Source of the DNA: Corynespora cassiicola | Lineage: Eukaryota > Ascomycota > Dothideomycetes > Pleosporales > Corynesporascaceae | Direction: 5' to 3' | Assembly: GCA_022059125.1 (NCBI GenBank) | Contig: JAEUWY010000012.1 | Coordinates: forward strand, 620,001-684,000 | DNA length: 64,000 nucleotides | The notes under the pieces: generated by a model | What the model saw: the letters and a program-made list of their open reading frames with translations, nothing else | Databases searched by the model: none | What the model was told of the DNA's origin: nothing | Part shown: in pieces, positions 33,152-44,607 of the stretch | Layout: every line of letters starts with the position of its first letter | Position numbering within the stretch: the first letter of the stretch is position 1 | Translations under genes and position numbers: made by a program

Positions 33152-33401
33152 ATGAAGGCTACTCTTGCTCTCCTTTTCTCGTTGGCTGCTGTCGTTATGG
33201 CGGCACCCAACGCTTCTCCCCAGGGAATCCAATTGCCTCCCCGTTGCGGTGGAGCAAATGAGTGTAGAAGTTGGTGCAGCGGCAGGATTCCTTACTGCGA
33301 GCCGTATCCTGATGGGTATGTTACTATGATAATCTGCTGCGTTGATGTTCTTTTGCTAACTAGACTACAGCAGCGGAAACCGTTGCGTATGCAGCAACTA
33401 G
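33152..33401 (+). CDS. Small secreted six-cysteine peptide with defensin-type (CS-alpha-beta) spacing
   Basis: Two exons, 33152-33315 and 33371-33401, with a 55 bp intron (GTATGT, CTAAC branch, CTACAG), give 64 residues. The start is the ATG in CTCAAAATGAAG. Residues 1-17 or so form a signal peptide (MKATLALLFSLAAVVMA). The remaining 46 residues carry six cysteines at 32, 38, 42, 49, 60 and 62. The spacing is C-x5-C-x3-C-x6-C-x10-C-x1-C. The CxxxC plus CxC pair is the signature of cysteine-stabilised alpha-beta peptides such as defensins. Splicing is what creates the last CxC motif; the unspliced reading loses it. Likely an extracellular antimicrobial or host-interaction peptide; this is inference. 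The short acidic/proline linker at 19-31 might be a propeptide or just a flexible N-terminus. It lies alone in an AT-rich pocket. Confidence 0.72.
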
Positions 33402-36400
33402 GTTTCCTTGAAAAAAATCAATGGTAATTAGCTTCTGGCTGGTTTATAGGTAACTCTAACTAATTGTCAGGATACCCGGGTGTTGTGAACGGCACGTGGA
33501 TCAGTGGACGGGCCTGAAGGGAGCGTTTAAGCCTGAATCAGTTCACAACATTGCGTTTCGAAGCTTGAATTACTTTGCCATTCGATATATATATGTATTG
33601 AAACTATAGCCACTTTTGAAAGATACTGTATAAATAAAACTATCAAGATCTTATGCAGCTGAAACTAGTTCTTCCTCAAGCTCCTACAGATAGACATACT
33701 AGTAGCAAACCAATACGTCTCCTATCTATCAAGTACCTCTAGTCATCTTCAGCCTTGCACGTCACCATCTCACCTACCCCTCAGCCTCACAAGACTACGT
33801 CAACCACACTGTCTACGCTATACAAGCTAGCTACACTAGCTACACTACCTGCACTATCAAATCTACCTAAGCTCTACAAGCCCACCAAAAAAACCGCCCT
33901 ACTATCCGGCCCGACATCCTCAACGCCAAACCCCCCAACCTATATACCCCCCCCAAAAAACACAGCCACACCCCAAAGAAGCAACCGTTCTGAAACCGCC
34001 AGCAGCGGTGTGCCAATTCTCCCTTCACGCATGAGGCGAAGCACTCACGCATCCACCCTTCCACCACCTACCTCATCACACCCGCACGGCCGCAAACAAA
34101 CCGCGCACCTCGCTCGTCACCGCATAGCACAGCATAGCACAGCACCGCCCCATTCCGGTGAAGCTTCGCCCATCCCACTCCCCCGGGCCCCCGGCGAGGC
34201 TTTCCCACCCGCGATCCTGCCTGCGCCCAGTCACTCGGATCCGCGGGGGGCCAGCGCCGGGCTCGCTCGCCGTGCGCCAACTACGCAGGACCCAGGCAGG
34301 GTGCGGGCGCGGGAGCAGGATTGCGGGACGCGTGGCTGTTGTACATGGCTTTTCCTCTCCAGGTCCCCAGTCCGCTGGCACGAGGCTTCACCTTTGGATT
34401 GGAGGGAGGGAAGGGGCGCTGATTAGCAGGGTGGTGTGGTGAGGCGCGGGCTCTGGGTGTGGCTGTGCCATGCACATGGGATGAGGGGGACCGGGGTTCC
34501 TCATCCAACGACGTACATCGGACCGCGGATTTAGAACTTTTGCGGAGGGCGCGTAGGCGGGTTCGGAGGGCTGATGATGGGTTTTTGCTTTTTGCTGACG
34601 GGGAGGAAAAAAGAGGGGGTGACGAGAAAAGAAAAGGGGGTGGGGGAAGAAGGAAGTTTTCGTTCGGCATCACGTCCGTATAGTTACGGTAGGACTACGC
34701 GAAGTGGATGAGGCAAAACAAAATTGGTGCCCGGAAGGCTAGGTCTGATTTTGCATGCCCGCAAGGCGGTCGAGTTCAGAGGTGATGAGAAGCTACTTCT
34801 TCCCGAATTCGGGCAAGGATACGGGGGTGCGGTGGGTCACGTGCGTGCGTGTGGCGACGGGGAGTCCGTAGCAGACTAGGCGTGTGTAAGGGAAACAGGG
34901 AAACGCAGCTGAGGATGTGGACCTGAGAAGGCGAAACCACAAAAACTCGCTTACTCTCCACCTAATCAAACCACGCGTCCAGTGAGAAGAAATGGTTTTG
35001 GGACGGCAAGGAAGGACGGCGAGCAGGCGGGGCATACACAGCTTGGTCCTTCTCATGTTCTTGCGGCCCAGAGCGGTCGGACGGTGTTCGATTTCAATGA
35101 TGCTGTATGCCACCACCGGCCGCATTACTGCCGACGGCATCTCCGTTGATCTCGACCTGATACTCTCCTGAGTCCCTGCTGTGAAACACGGCTGGATTGT
35201 GCGGGTGGAGATGCCGTCAGCCGCGAGTTACTACAGCGTGCAGTGTCCGGATTGTTCGTTGTTGTCGTGGTCCTTGTAGTCGCCGTGATGACCCGACAGG
35301 CCAGCCTCCAAAATGGAACCATCAGCACTCTCGAAGTAGAAGTCGGTCATTTCAATGGGGAACATTCAGTGTGCAAGTCGATCGGTGAGTAATCTCCGCC
35401 CACACTGCATCTCAAAAACTCCAGGCAAGCAATGGAGACGGCGATCCTGTCACGATGGGCGCCGCGGGCCTGGCGAAGTAAGCTCTGCTGTGTGGTAGAT
35501 CGCCGAGCAACCAGAGGCCGATTGTCTTGGTATATAGCCCATCTGCGAGATGCGCCGACCTGGCCCGGTGTGTGGTGGTAGCGGGCTTGCTACGCTACTG
35601 CGTCGGGCGTTGCCCACGGGACTCTCCAGGGCAGTGCATCGCCTAACCCTCGCAGTAGATGAGATGCGAGCGAGCGAGCCAGCCACGAGTCGCTGCCGCT
35701 GGACCTCAGATCCGCCCAAGTCGATTTCCTGCGCCTCGAATTGGCGGACCTGGGCCTGATGGCGCAAGCGCATGGCGGGACCCTGAAGGTGGAACGTACT
35801 ATGTACACGTCTGGCGGCTGGAAACTACCGTAGCGAGATTGTCGATCTCGAGACAGCCTGCAGCTCGCTACGGAAGGTAATTCGAGATCTGGGGATCGCG
35901 GCTACCTGTGTTCTTTTTTGCCTGTTTGTTTTTAGATTTAGACGCCCGACGAGTAAATATTGAAGACGCATGTGCAGGCAGCGAGCCATGGGGGTGGTGC
36001 TCGCCTATGTACGCACAAGTACGCAGGACGCAGGACGTCGATAGCGCCATGGACTTGATTGCCCCTGCGGAGAAGACCGTTTCGGGAGAAAGGCTGGTGG
36101 GAGAAGTAGGAAGATGGAGGGAGGGGGGCTAAGGAGGGCAAAAAGCAAATTGTGGAGAATGTGAAGCCGGACACTCAGTTGCGGGAATCCAATCTTTGGC
36201 GTCGCGGTTTTCCGAGGCACGGCGGCGCCAGGGCGAGGGCGTCCACCACGAAAGGCTTAAGCACGTCGGCTGGCGTCGGGCGATGAAGCTGAAGAGGGAG
36301 ACCAGAAAGCAACTGTACGATGTGGTCACAACACGTGCCGGCGGCCGAAAAACAAGCACCTGGGCAGGATCTCGATGGCAAAGGCCGCCAGCGTTGGCCC

Positions 36401-37282
36401 AGCTCGCCGCCGTTGTAGCCAGTCTCAGAGTACCGCAGTGAGCTAGCCTGGTAGCAAGACGCTGGCGAGCTAGGTCGCATGGAATTGGGCTCGGATCACG
36501 GCGGTGCGAGCTTGGATGTTTTGGAGACCCCGGCGGCGTAGTGTAGCGGCGCACACGACCCCTGCGAACGCGCCACTGCGGACGCCATCAAGTCCTCTCC
36601 AGCTGAGGACGGAGGCCCAAGACGTGCAGCCGCTGCTGAAAGGCGCCCAGAGCCATGCTGCTTCCAGGCTAACCCCAGCAGCCTTATCCTGTAAATCATC
36701 GGGAGGCGCGACTGTCCACAGCTGAAAAATCACGAACGGTTGTGGCCGCGTCTGGAGTCGTGCTGCCCTCCGTCATCAGGAGGTGCCCCTCGCCGGAGGT
36801 GAGGCGCGGAGCTCTCGCATGTGGCCATTCCACTTTGCTGGGCCCATTGGGAGGGGGGAGAGATGGCATTGGCGGGGGAGGTGGTGCTGCTGCTGGTGCT
36901 GCTGCACGAGAATGCGGCGACCTGAACAATAACTCACCACCCCCCACCGCAACCCATATTTATACCCATGTGCCAATCCCGCAAATCCAGCAAACGCTTT
37001 CCAGTACTTGCTGACCATTTGACCGGTTCAAGACTCCCTAGTGCTTATGCCCAACGGTTCTTCCGTCCTCCTTCTTTGCAGTCGCCCGAGTCCTCCTTCT
37101 CTGAAATAGCTGTCCTTTGCCCGCTTCTCTCCCACTGACTGGCTGCCAGTGGTTGGCTGCTTGCATCATCCCACCACACCCTCTTTTATGCACTGTAGAT
37201 CTTGCGGAAAGGTTCAAGGTCTACATATACATACACGTCCACACATCCCCAGCATCCGTTTCTTCTCTTCTCTTCGTCTCAC
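33402..37282. other. Intergenic 3.9 kb, no gene supported
   Basis: AT-rich to about 33750, then C-rich with CTACA-type repeats (33810-33860), then mixed GC-rich DNA. Open frames are compositional and have no domains. The last 250 bases are the pyrimidine-rich leader of the next gene. Confidence 0.4.
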
Positions 37283-37939
37283 ATGCCTCCCTCTTCTATA
37301 CCTACGGGCCATTCCCGTATACCGGGTTTCAGTCTAGTCGGCGGCTACGTGCCATCCATTTTCCTAGTGTTAGCTCTTGTTGCTAGCATACGACTTGTCG
37401 TGCAACACTTTGCACGGAGAAAGAGACGGACAGAGCCCATCAAGGAAGCAAAAGAGAAGGAATCCTCGAGGTCGAGTCCATACCCGGACCAAGCTCTAAA
37501 ACACCAACACCAAGTCGAACGTATCCACGCACCCATCCACCTCGAGCAACCCGCAGACCAAAACGACGCACAATCCCCCGCCTCATTCCCTTTCCAACCC
37601 GTCTATCCCTGGAAACTACCTCCCCAACCCCTCCCAGGCCCCTACGACCCCCGCCTCTACCCCCTCCCCACGCTCCGACGCCACTCGTACGATCCCTCCA
37701 TCGTCTCCCCGGAGAACGGACCCAATTCATCCCACCATCCCACCGCCACCGCTACCACTACTACCACCACGCTTTGCTACACGCGCCGCGTCTCGACAAA
37801 CAGCATCCCAGACTCGACGTCGACCTCCAGGTCACCATCCACAGCCCCTCCACCCACGCCAAAGCTCCTTCACGGATCCGTCACCAGATCCGCAGCCAAC
37901 GGATGGCGGCGCAACCAATGGGTCGTTTCCGGGTCTTGA
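37283..37939 (+). CDS. Small single-TM protein with Pro-rich tail, unknown function
   Basis: A single exon of 218 residues from the ATG in CTCACATGCCTCCC. The N-terminal 20 residues are polar. One TM helix (YVPSIFLVLALVASIRLVV) is followed by basic residues (RRKRRTEP), suggesting a cytosolic tail. The tail contains YPWKLPPQPLPGPYDPRLYPLP, TLRRHSYDPS, CYTRRVSTNSIPDS and WRRNQWVVSG. These motifs recall conserved hypothetical proteins of Dothideomycetes/Eurotiomycetes, which is why I take it as real. A long pyrimidine-rich 5' leader precedes it. No function can be given. Upstream in-frame non-ATG codons were ignored. Confidence 0.65.
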   Translation: MPPSSIPTGHSRIPGFSLVGGYVPSIFLVLALVASIRLVVQHFARRKRRTEPIKEAKEKESSRSSPYPDQALKHQHQVERIHAPIHLEQPADQNDAQSPASFPFQPVYPWKLPPQPLPGPYDPRLYPLPTLRRHSYDPSIVSPENGPNSSHHPTATATTTTTTLCYTRRVSTNSIPDSTSTSRSPSTAPPPTPKLLHGSVTRSAANGWRRNQWVVSGS

Positions 37940-40851
37940 AGCCTTGACGCGGTCTCCTTTCTCTCAACCTTTTTTTTTTTTTTGCGCGGTTGTTGGGTTT
38001 GGGTTGGGGGGAGTTTTGGGGATGGTGATAGACGCCGGACACGCCCGACCAGAGCGCGTACGTGCGTTGCTTCGGAACGGTTTTCTTTGGTGGCACGGCA
38101 TCAGTTGTTTGGCAACGGGGGGTAGGGGGAGGGGGGCCAGGATCCCAGCCTTTCCACCTTCCCGATCTCGCCAGTACGTACAGATCAAGAGAATGCGCCA
38201 TGCCGGATAATATTGGGGACCGAGGCTGCTCCTGTGGGAACGTCCCGTCTGTCATGGAGCGGGGACCAAGGTTTGGAAGTAAAAGGGGGGGGGAGGATCA
38301 CATGATTTGCGGACTGTCTGTGATTGGCCAGGACAACCCTTTTTTGGGGGCTGGGGTTCACGTGATTTTCATTTTCTTCTAGATCACGAAGCCAGACCGC
38401 TGCTTGCACTGCGGCTTCGCGAGCCGTGAGCGGGAAGGATGGCATCGCTTCTTTGAGCGTGTTGCGGGCCTTGGCGTCGGGGCGTATGGTATGTACGGTT
38501 ATGTGGCGTTTGCTAGGGGAGCTGATGTGGAGGTGGGTGGCTGGCTGGCTAAACCTCTTCCATCCATTTACCCACTTGCTCCATGTATATATAAAGGTAG
38601 ACATATGCATAGCGCAGATAATTCAGGGTCTGGCCAGGATTTCGTCCATATGGCTAGACAAAAGTGGTAGTCGGTTGTTTCCTCAATGCATCAAATCATG
38701 CATACACTTGACAGTTTGGTTCGCCTCTAGTCAGTATCAAAAGCTCGAGCCATCTCTTATGTTCATACTGTCTGCCTTGTTATCATGTTTATCATCAACC
38801 TTGTGTTGGGACTGCCCGACTCTTGCACAGTCTCCTTGATAAGACTCTTCATCTGAGGTAGTCTGCACAATAGGCAAGAAGTGATATAGAGATCGTCCAT
38901 CAATCTGTTATGATATGTTGAAATTCAATAGGCTTCGATGTTGTATCAAATTCAATGCGAAAATGAATATCACTTGGGATGCGAGGATGGATTGCTTCCT
39001 CGACGGAATATGGCGTGGTCATTACATCATTCCCAGAGCTACATCATGCCAGAAGTGCAAAATCATACGGTGCAACTCAACAAAGCTGATTGATTCCACT
39101 CTAAAAATAAAGTGGACTAGGCACGTATCAATACACTTCTAGAACGGGCCATTGATATCAAGAAGCAAACATAGTCTTTAGCGTTTAACTCTTCCACACG
39201 GCATGGGTTTTCTACCACAACACTAAGGGTGACTTATCTAGTCATACTTCTAGACCTGAAAAGACAAAACTTCAGCTGATTAATTTGGTGTTATATGTTC
39301 TTGTTTTAGCTTGTGACTAATATCCAACAGCTGCCCGGTGCAGCCCAACATCCTATACACTTCACATAGAATTTCAGTCCCTCTCAATTGAAGTTGTATG
39401 TATTACATTATTATATTGAGTCCCAGCCTTGCACGAATATTAAACAAAAAATTAAGTGTTAGAACAGAAATAACAACTTCGTCCGCTTATCACCTTCTCT
39501 GAACGTGTTGCCCACTTGAAATATAACAGGGACGTAGTGCTGGCTCGGATACTCCACCTACATGGGATTTTTTTTTGGCTGGAACAAGACTGGTAGCTAA
39601 AACGCGCTAGCATCTCGTCGATCATAGCATCTTTATCGACAAACAACTCATCGCAAACAATATACATGAAAGCACCTTGGCCTAAGCACATTTCCACACT
39701 CCACGTCTACACAGTAAACGGCAGCAAAACAGACACGCTGCACATTCCCAACACCCATCAGTGTTCACGTATGTATCCCTTCCACCAGCATCACTCGACA
39801 AAAACCACCGCAACCAACCTCAACCCACACATCCGCTCCGCTCCACTATGAAAAAAAGAATACAACCCGCAACCCCCCTCGCCCAGCCCTAAGCTCGCAC
39901 AATACCCAAATCCTCTCCCTCAAGCCGCCACCTATCCGGCCCTACCACACCACACCACACCACCCAACCCGGCCCGCCCCCCCCTACTCGACTCGGCCCT
40001 ACACCCAACCCCCAGCCCCACACTGACATCACCCCTCCCCACCTTACCCCCATGGCAAAAAAAAAAAAGCCTCCGAAGAGAAGAAGAAAAACGCGTCACT
40101 CACCGCGTCGCTGGGGTAACTGTCGCGACGCACGGATTTGCAGAGAGAGAGAAAAAAAAGGTCCGGCCGAGACCAAGACCAGACACTCGAGCAGTGACAT
40201 CATACCCTCCCACCACCATGCTGCTGCTGCTACTGCTGCTGCATGTAGATTCCCCATCCGAGATGCTCAGGTACATTGTGCTGCGCTACGCTACGCTACG
40301 CTACGCTACACCACGCATCTTCAGAAACCCGTGTCACACCTGTAGACCAGCCGCCGATGGCAATCAATCAACCAACGATTGGGCCTCGCACGCCGCCCAC
40401 CCATTTCCCATTCCCAATCCACAGCCTCACCTGCCAAATATTCACACACATGTACAGAGCACAACCCTCCATTTTCATAACTTCATATTCATTCATAGCT
40501 TTACTTTAGCTCCCGCCCTCCTCCCCTACCCCCTTACATCCTACATCCCCACCCCTTTTCGCGTCCAATCAACCAACCACCACCACATCAAAGCAGAAAA
40601 AGGGAATCTCAAACATCTATAGCATCCATCACTTTTTCCCCCGCCACGGAAGAAAAAAAACCAAGAACAAAGAATCATGTGACCCGGCTATTTTTTTCGT
40701 TTCCAATCGGAACGCGTTGTTCGTCGGGGCGTGGAGGGAGAGAGAGGGTAGTAGGGGAGGGGGAGGGTTTATGGAGGCCGCGGAGAAAAAAACAAGGGAA
40801 TCAATAGCTGCGCACTCCTAAATCAACAGACCGATAAACTTTTCGAAGAGC
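37940..40851. other. Intergenic 2.9 kb, no gene supported
   Basis: GC-rich to about 38600, AT-rich 38640-39760, then C-rich with CCACA and GCTAC repeats. The last 200 bases are the 3' flank of transketolase. No gene or mobile element recognised. Confidence 0.4.
40284..40309. repeat. GCTAC pentanucleotide repeat
   Basis: Five tandem copies of GCTAC, the last imperfect. Confidence 0.85.
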
Positions 40852-43435
40852 TTAGATGAGCTGCTCGAAAGCACGGTTGAGAGGAGAGCGCAGGGGCTTG
40901 ACGTCCTTGTAGAAGTCGACCGTTGCGACGGCGCGCTTGGCGATGCCCTCGGGAGTGAACTCGAACTTCTGTAGTGGGAATTAGCATATGTTTTTTTCTT
41001 AGAATTCATCAAAGGGCATGGGCGTACCTTGTAGACCTCCTTGTAGGGACCAGAGGCACCGAAGCGGTTGAGACCAAACTGCTCGTGAGAGTACTTCTCC
41101 CATCCAAGAGTGGACATGACCTCGACGCTGAGGGCAGGGATGCCGTCGGGGATGACGGACAGCTTGTAGTCCTTGCTCTGGGCGTCGAAAACCTCAACAC
41201 AGGGCAGGGAGACGACACGGGCGGGGATGCCCTGGTCGGCGAGGGTCTTGACGGACTCGAGGCAGAGAGAGACCTCGGAACCAGTAGAGACGAGGGTGAT
41301 CTTAGCGTCCTTGTTCTCAAGGGCGACGTATCCACCCTTGATGGCCTTCTCGAGGGTCGAGCCCTCAAGCTGGGGCAAGTTCTGGCGAGTAAGGGCAAGG
41401 ATGGAGGGAGTGCCCTTGGAGGTCAGGGCCATGTAGTAGGCAGCAGAGGTCTCGTTGCCATCAGCCGGGCGCCAGACCATCATGTTGGGCAGAGCACGGA
41501 AGTGGGCAAGGGTCTCGATAGGCTGGTGGGTGGGTCCGTCCTCACCAAGACCAATGGAGTCGTGGGTAGCGACGTAGATGACGCGCTGGTGGGACAGCGA
41601 GGAGAGACGGACGGCACCGGCAGCGTACGAGACGAAGTTGAGGAAAGTACCTCCGGCGGGGATGATGGTGCCGTAGGCGGAGAGACCGTTCATGATGGCG
41701 GCCATGGCGTGCTCACGGACACCGTACCTGAGGTAGCGGCCGGACCAGTCACCAATGCCCAGGTTGGGGGGCTGGAAGTCGACGGCGTTCTTCCAGCGGG
41801 TGTTGTTCGAGCCGGTCAAATCTGCGGAACCAGAGAGAAGCTCTGGGATGACGTCGTGGATGGCCTCGAGGACGGACTCGGACAGCTTCCTCGACGCAAT
41901 GGCGGAGTTGGTGGGCTTGTAGGTGGGCAGCTTGTTCTGCCAGCCCTCGGGAAGGTCGCCAGTCAACCGCCTGGCAAGGTCGGCATGGAGGTCCTTGTGC
42001 TCCTTGCCATACTTCTCGAACAGCTGGTTCCACTCCTGCTCAGCAGCAGCACCCTCGGCGGCGTGCTTGTGGTACAGGTCGTAGACCTCCTGGGGGACGG
42101 CGAACATCTTCTCGGGGTCGAAGCCGAACTTCTCCTTGAGCTGCTTGCAGTCATCGGCCTTGAGGGGGTTGCCGTGGACACCGCCAGTTCCAGCAAGCTT
42201 GGAGCCGAAACCAATGGTGGTGGTGAGCTTGATGACGGAGGGCTTGTCCTTGACCTCCTTGGCCTTGGCAATGGCGGCCTCGATGGACTCGAGGTCGGAG
42301 TCACCGTTCTCGACGTGCTGGGTGTGCCAGCCGTAGGCCTCGAAGCGCTTGAGGACGTCCTCGGTGAAGGCGCACTTGGTGTCACCGTCTGGAGTCAAGG
42401 TCAGCACAACAATTTACAGAAGCAATTGGCACCCGAGTCATACCAATGGAGATGTGGTTGTCATCGTAGATGGCAATCAGGTTGCCGAGCTGCAAGTGAC
42501 CGGCAGTGGAGGCAGCCTCGCTGGCAATACCCTCCATGGCGCAGCCATCACCGAAGAACATGTAGGTGTAGTTGTTGATCAGGTCATAGCCGGGCTTGTT
42601 GAAGACGGAGGCAGTGTGAGCCTGGGCAATGGCCAGACCGACGGCGTTGGCGAAACCCTGGCCGAGGGGACCAGTGGTGACCTCGACACCGGGAGTGTCG
42701 TGGGCCTCTGGGTGACCGGGAGTGATGCTGTCGATTTGCTGGACTCGGAATGAGCATCCGATGTCGGGCTTGTTTTTTTTATGCACAGGTACTTACACGG
42801 AAGTTCTTGAGGTCGTCAATGCTGACGGCATAGCCGAAAAGGTGGAGCAGAGCATACTGGAGCATGCATCCGTGGCCGTTGCTGTGGGTGGAGGGTCAGC
42901 CATGGCATTCTCTCAGTCAATCGCGGTGAAGTAGCAGCCACGTCAAAGCTGCCAAAAGCTGTTGAGCGGAAAGCTCGGAATTGCGGAGCTGGCCCACAAA
43001 AAAGCTGCAGACATGACATAAGGGCCTGGGAGTGTACGAGAAAAGCAACTGTCTCGAGGCCCTTGTGTCTTGTCTCTGCGAGTGGTGCAGGAGGGAAGGG
43101 GAAGACGTACGAAAGAACGAAGCGGTCGCGGTTGACCCAGTTGGGGTTCTTGGGGTTGAAGGTCATGAACTTGTTGAACAGGACGTGGGACACGGGGGCC
43201 ATGCCCATGGGGGCACCCGGGTGGCCAGAGTTGGCCTGGAAGGTGGCATCGACCTGCAGAGTGGCGGAGGGTCAGCAATTGAGGCAGAAGAGGTGGATGG
43301 CAGTTGTTGGGGGAGGCAGAACGGGCGCGGCGGGGCAGACTGCGGTGGTGGTGGGAGGGATGCGGGGCAGGTTGGACGTACCGCGAGGGTGCGGATGGTG
43401 TTGATGGCGAGCTCGTCGACCTTTCCGTACGGCAT
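40852..43435 (-). CDS. TKL1: Transketolase
   Basis: Six exons on the minus strand: 43435-43382, 43253-43111, 42881-42797, 42738-42444, 42388-41028 and 40968-40852. Introns are 128, 229, 58, 55 and 59 bp, giving 684 residues, the normal length. Thiamine-diphosphate binding shows in the GDG...N motif ([15 protein letters not shown] to YDDNHIS). Other family blocks are [98 protein letters not shown] and WRPADGNE. The enzyme moves two-carbon units between sugar phosphates in the non-oxidative pentose phosphate pathway, in the cytosol. The early exons are very small (18 and 28 codons) with long introns between them, and the large fifth exon holds most of the protein. Codon bias is strong, as for a highly expressed gene. 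Confidence 0.97.
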
Positions 43436-44607
43436 GATGGGCAGATGGACAGGCGATTAGAGGAGAATGAGGGAGGACGTCGGGGTGGGGGGGAGCTCTG
43501 AGGTTTTGTAGAGGGGCAGGGCTGGGTTAGCGGATTAATCAGTTGTCACTATGAGAGGCCATGGTGGGGTCTCTTTTTGCCTCCGGCCGCGCATCGCCCA
43601 TGGCCCACGCCCAATTGCCCCTCCACGCCTCGTCTCAGGTGGCCGCCCCCCCGTTCCGTGAATAAGCTCGCGGCGTGGCTGACACAGGAATGTGTCGCGA
43701 CCTTACTGTCCCTTAGTAACACGCGTAGTGCCTGTAGAGCCCGTAGAGCCTGTAGAGCCTGTGCTGGCCATCCGCAAGGGGAGAGAGGTGGGAGCCTGGG
43801 AGCCTGGGAGCCTGGGAGCCCTGGCCGTCCTGCGCTTCAAAGGCCGACGCCGACCAGACGCCGCTGCGCTGCACCGCCGTCCGTCCCGCCATCAAAACAT
43901 CCAAAACGCCATTCCCTGGCCGCCCACGAGAGATTTGCACTCGACGGAGTAATTCGAGCGCGCACGCGGAAGAATAGTGGAGGCGCCGACATCCTGCTGC
44001 TTCCGGCCATCCCACCGCCCACCCAGCATCGTGCACCCTCGACACCGCGCCCGGCGGATACGCTGCCTGCCATAGCGCGCGCTTGCCCACCCTCGCCGCC
44101 GCATCGTGGGTAGGCTGTAGTCCGGCTGCTCAGTCTGGACTCGTCACGGGGGTTGCTCGCTCGCTCGCACGCGCCCGGAAATCCGACACTTTATCCTATT
44201 TTCCGCCCGGCCCCCGTCTGGCCTAGGTGCCCTGCGACAGAGATTTCGTCCCATCTGCCATTCTGTTGAACACGCCCATTACATCAGAGATAAGTCTTCG
44301 GAGATATCTAGAGCGAGGGGCCATGCCTCTGTTTTTCGAATTGTGCTATCGTACACTGCTTCTCCGAGGAAAAAAAGAATATCCGCCCCTCCCTCCTAAA
44401 AAAAGCCCCCTTCCCCCAAAACGCCATGCTAATGCAAAGAAAGACTACGTGTGAGTGTGCATACTCGTGTGCGTGCTGGTGGGTATCTTTTTAGAAATAC
44501 AGGCCCGCTGGATGGAAAATGACAGTGGCGCGGCGTGACGTGATGCCGCCTCGAGTTGCTATCGTCGGAATTAGGAGCTACAATCATACAGGGCGTGGAA
44601 AAGGCCG
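43436..44607. other. Intergenic, no gene supported
   Basis: Transketolase promoter side, then the 3' flank of the CFEM gene. Short tandem copies occur: CCTGTAGAG/CCCGTAGAG at about 43731-43762 and GGGAGCCT at 43791-43822. No gene. Confidence 0.45.

Noticed and set aside
33755..34426. 223-codon Pro/Thr-rich open frame
   Set aside because: The reading follows CTA/ACC-rich composition; there is no domain, and codon positions show no bias.
40974..42578. 534-codon open frame on the plus strand opposite transketolase
   Set aside because: It is the mirror of the strongly codon-biased fifth exon and shows low-complexity Leu/Gly/Val content and no domain.
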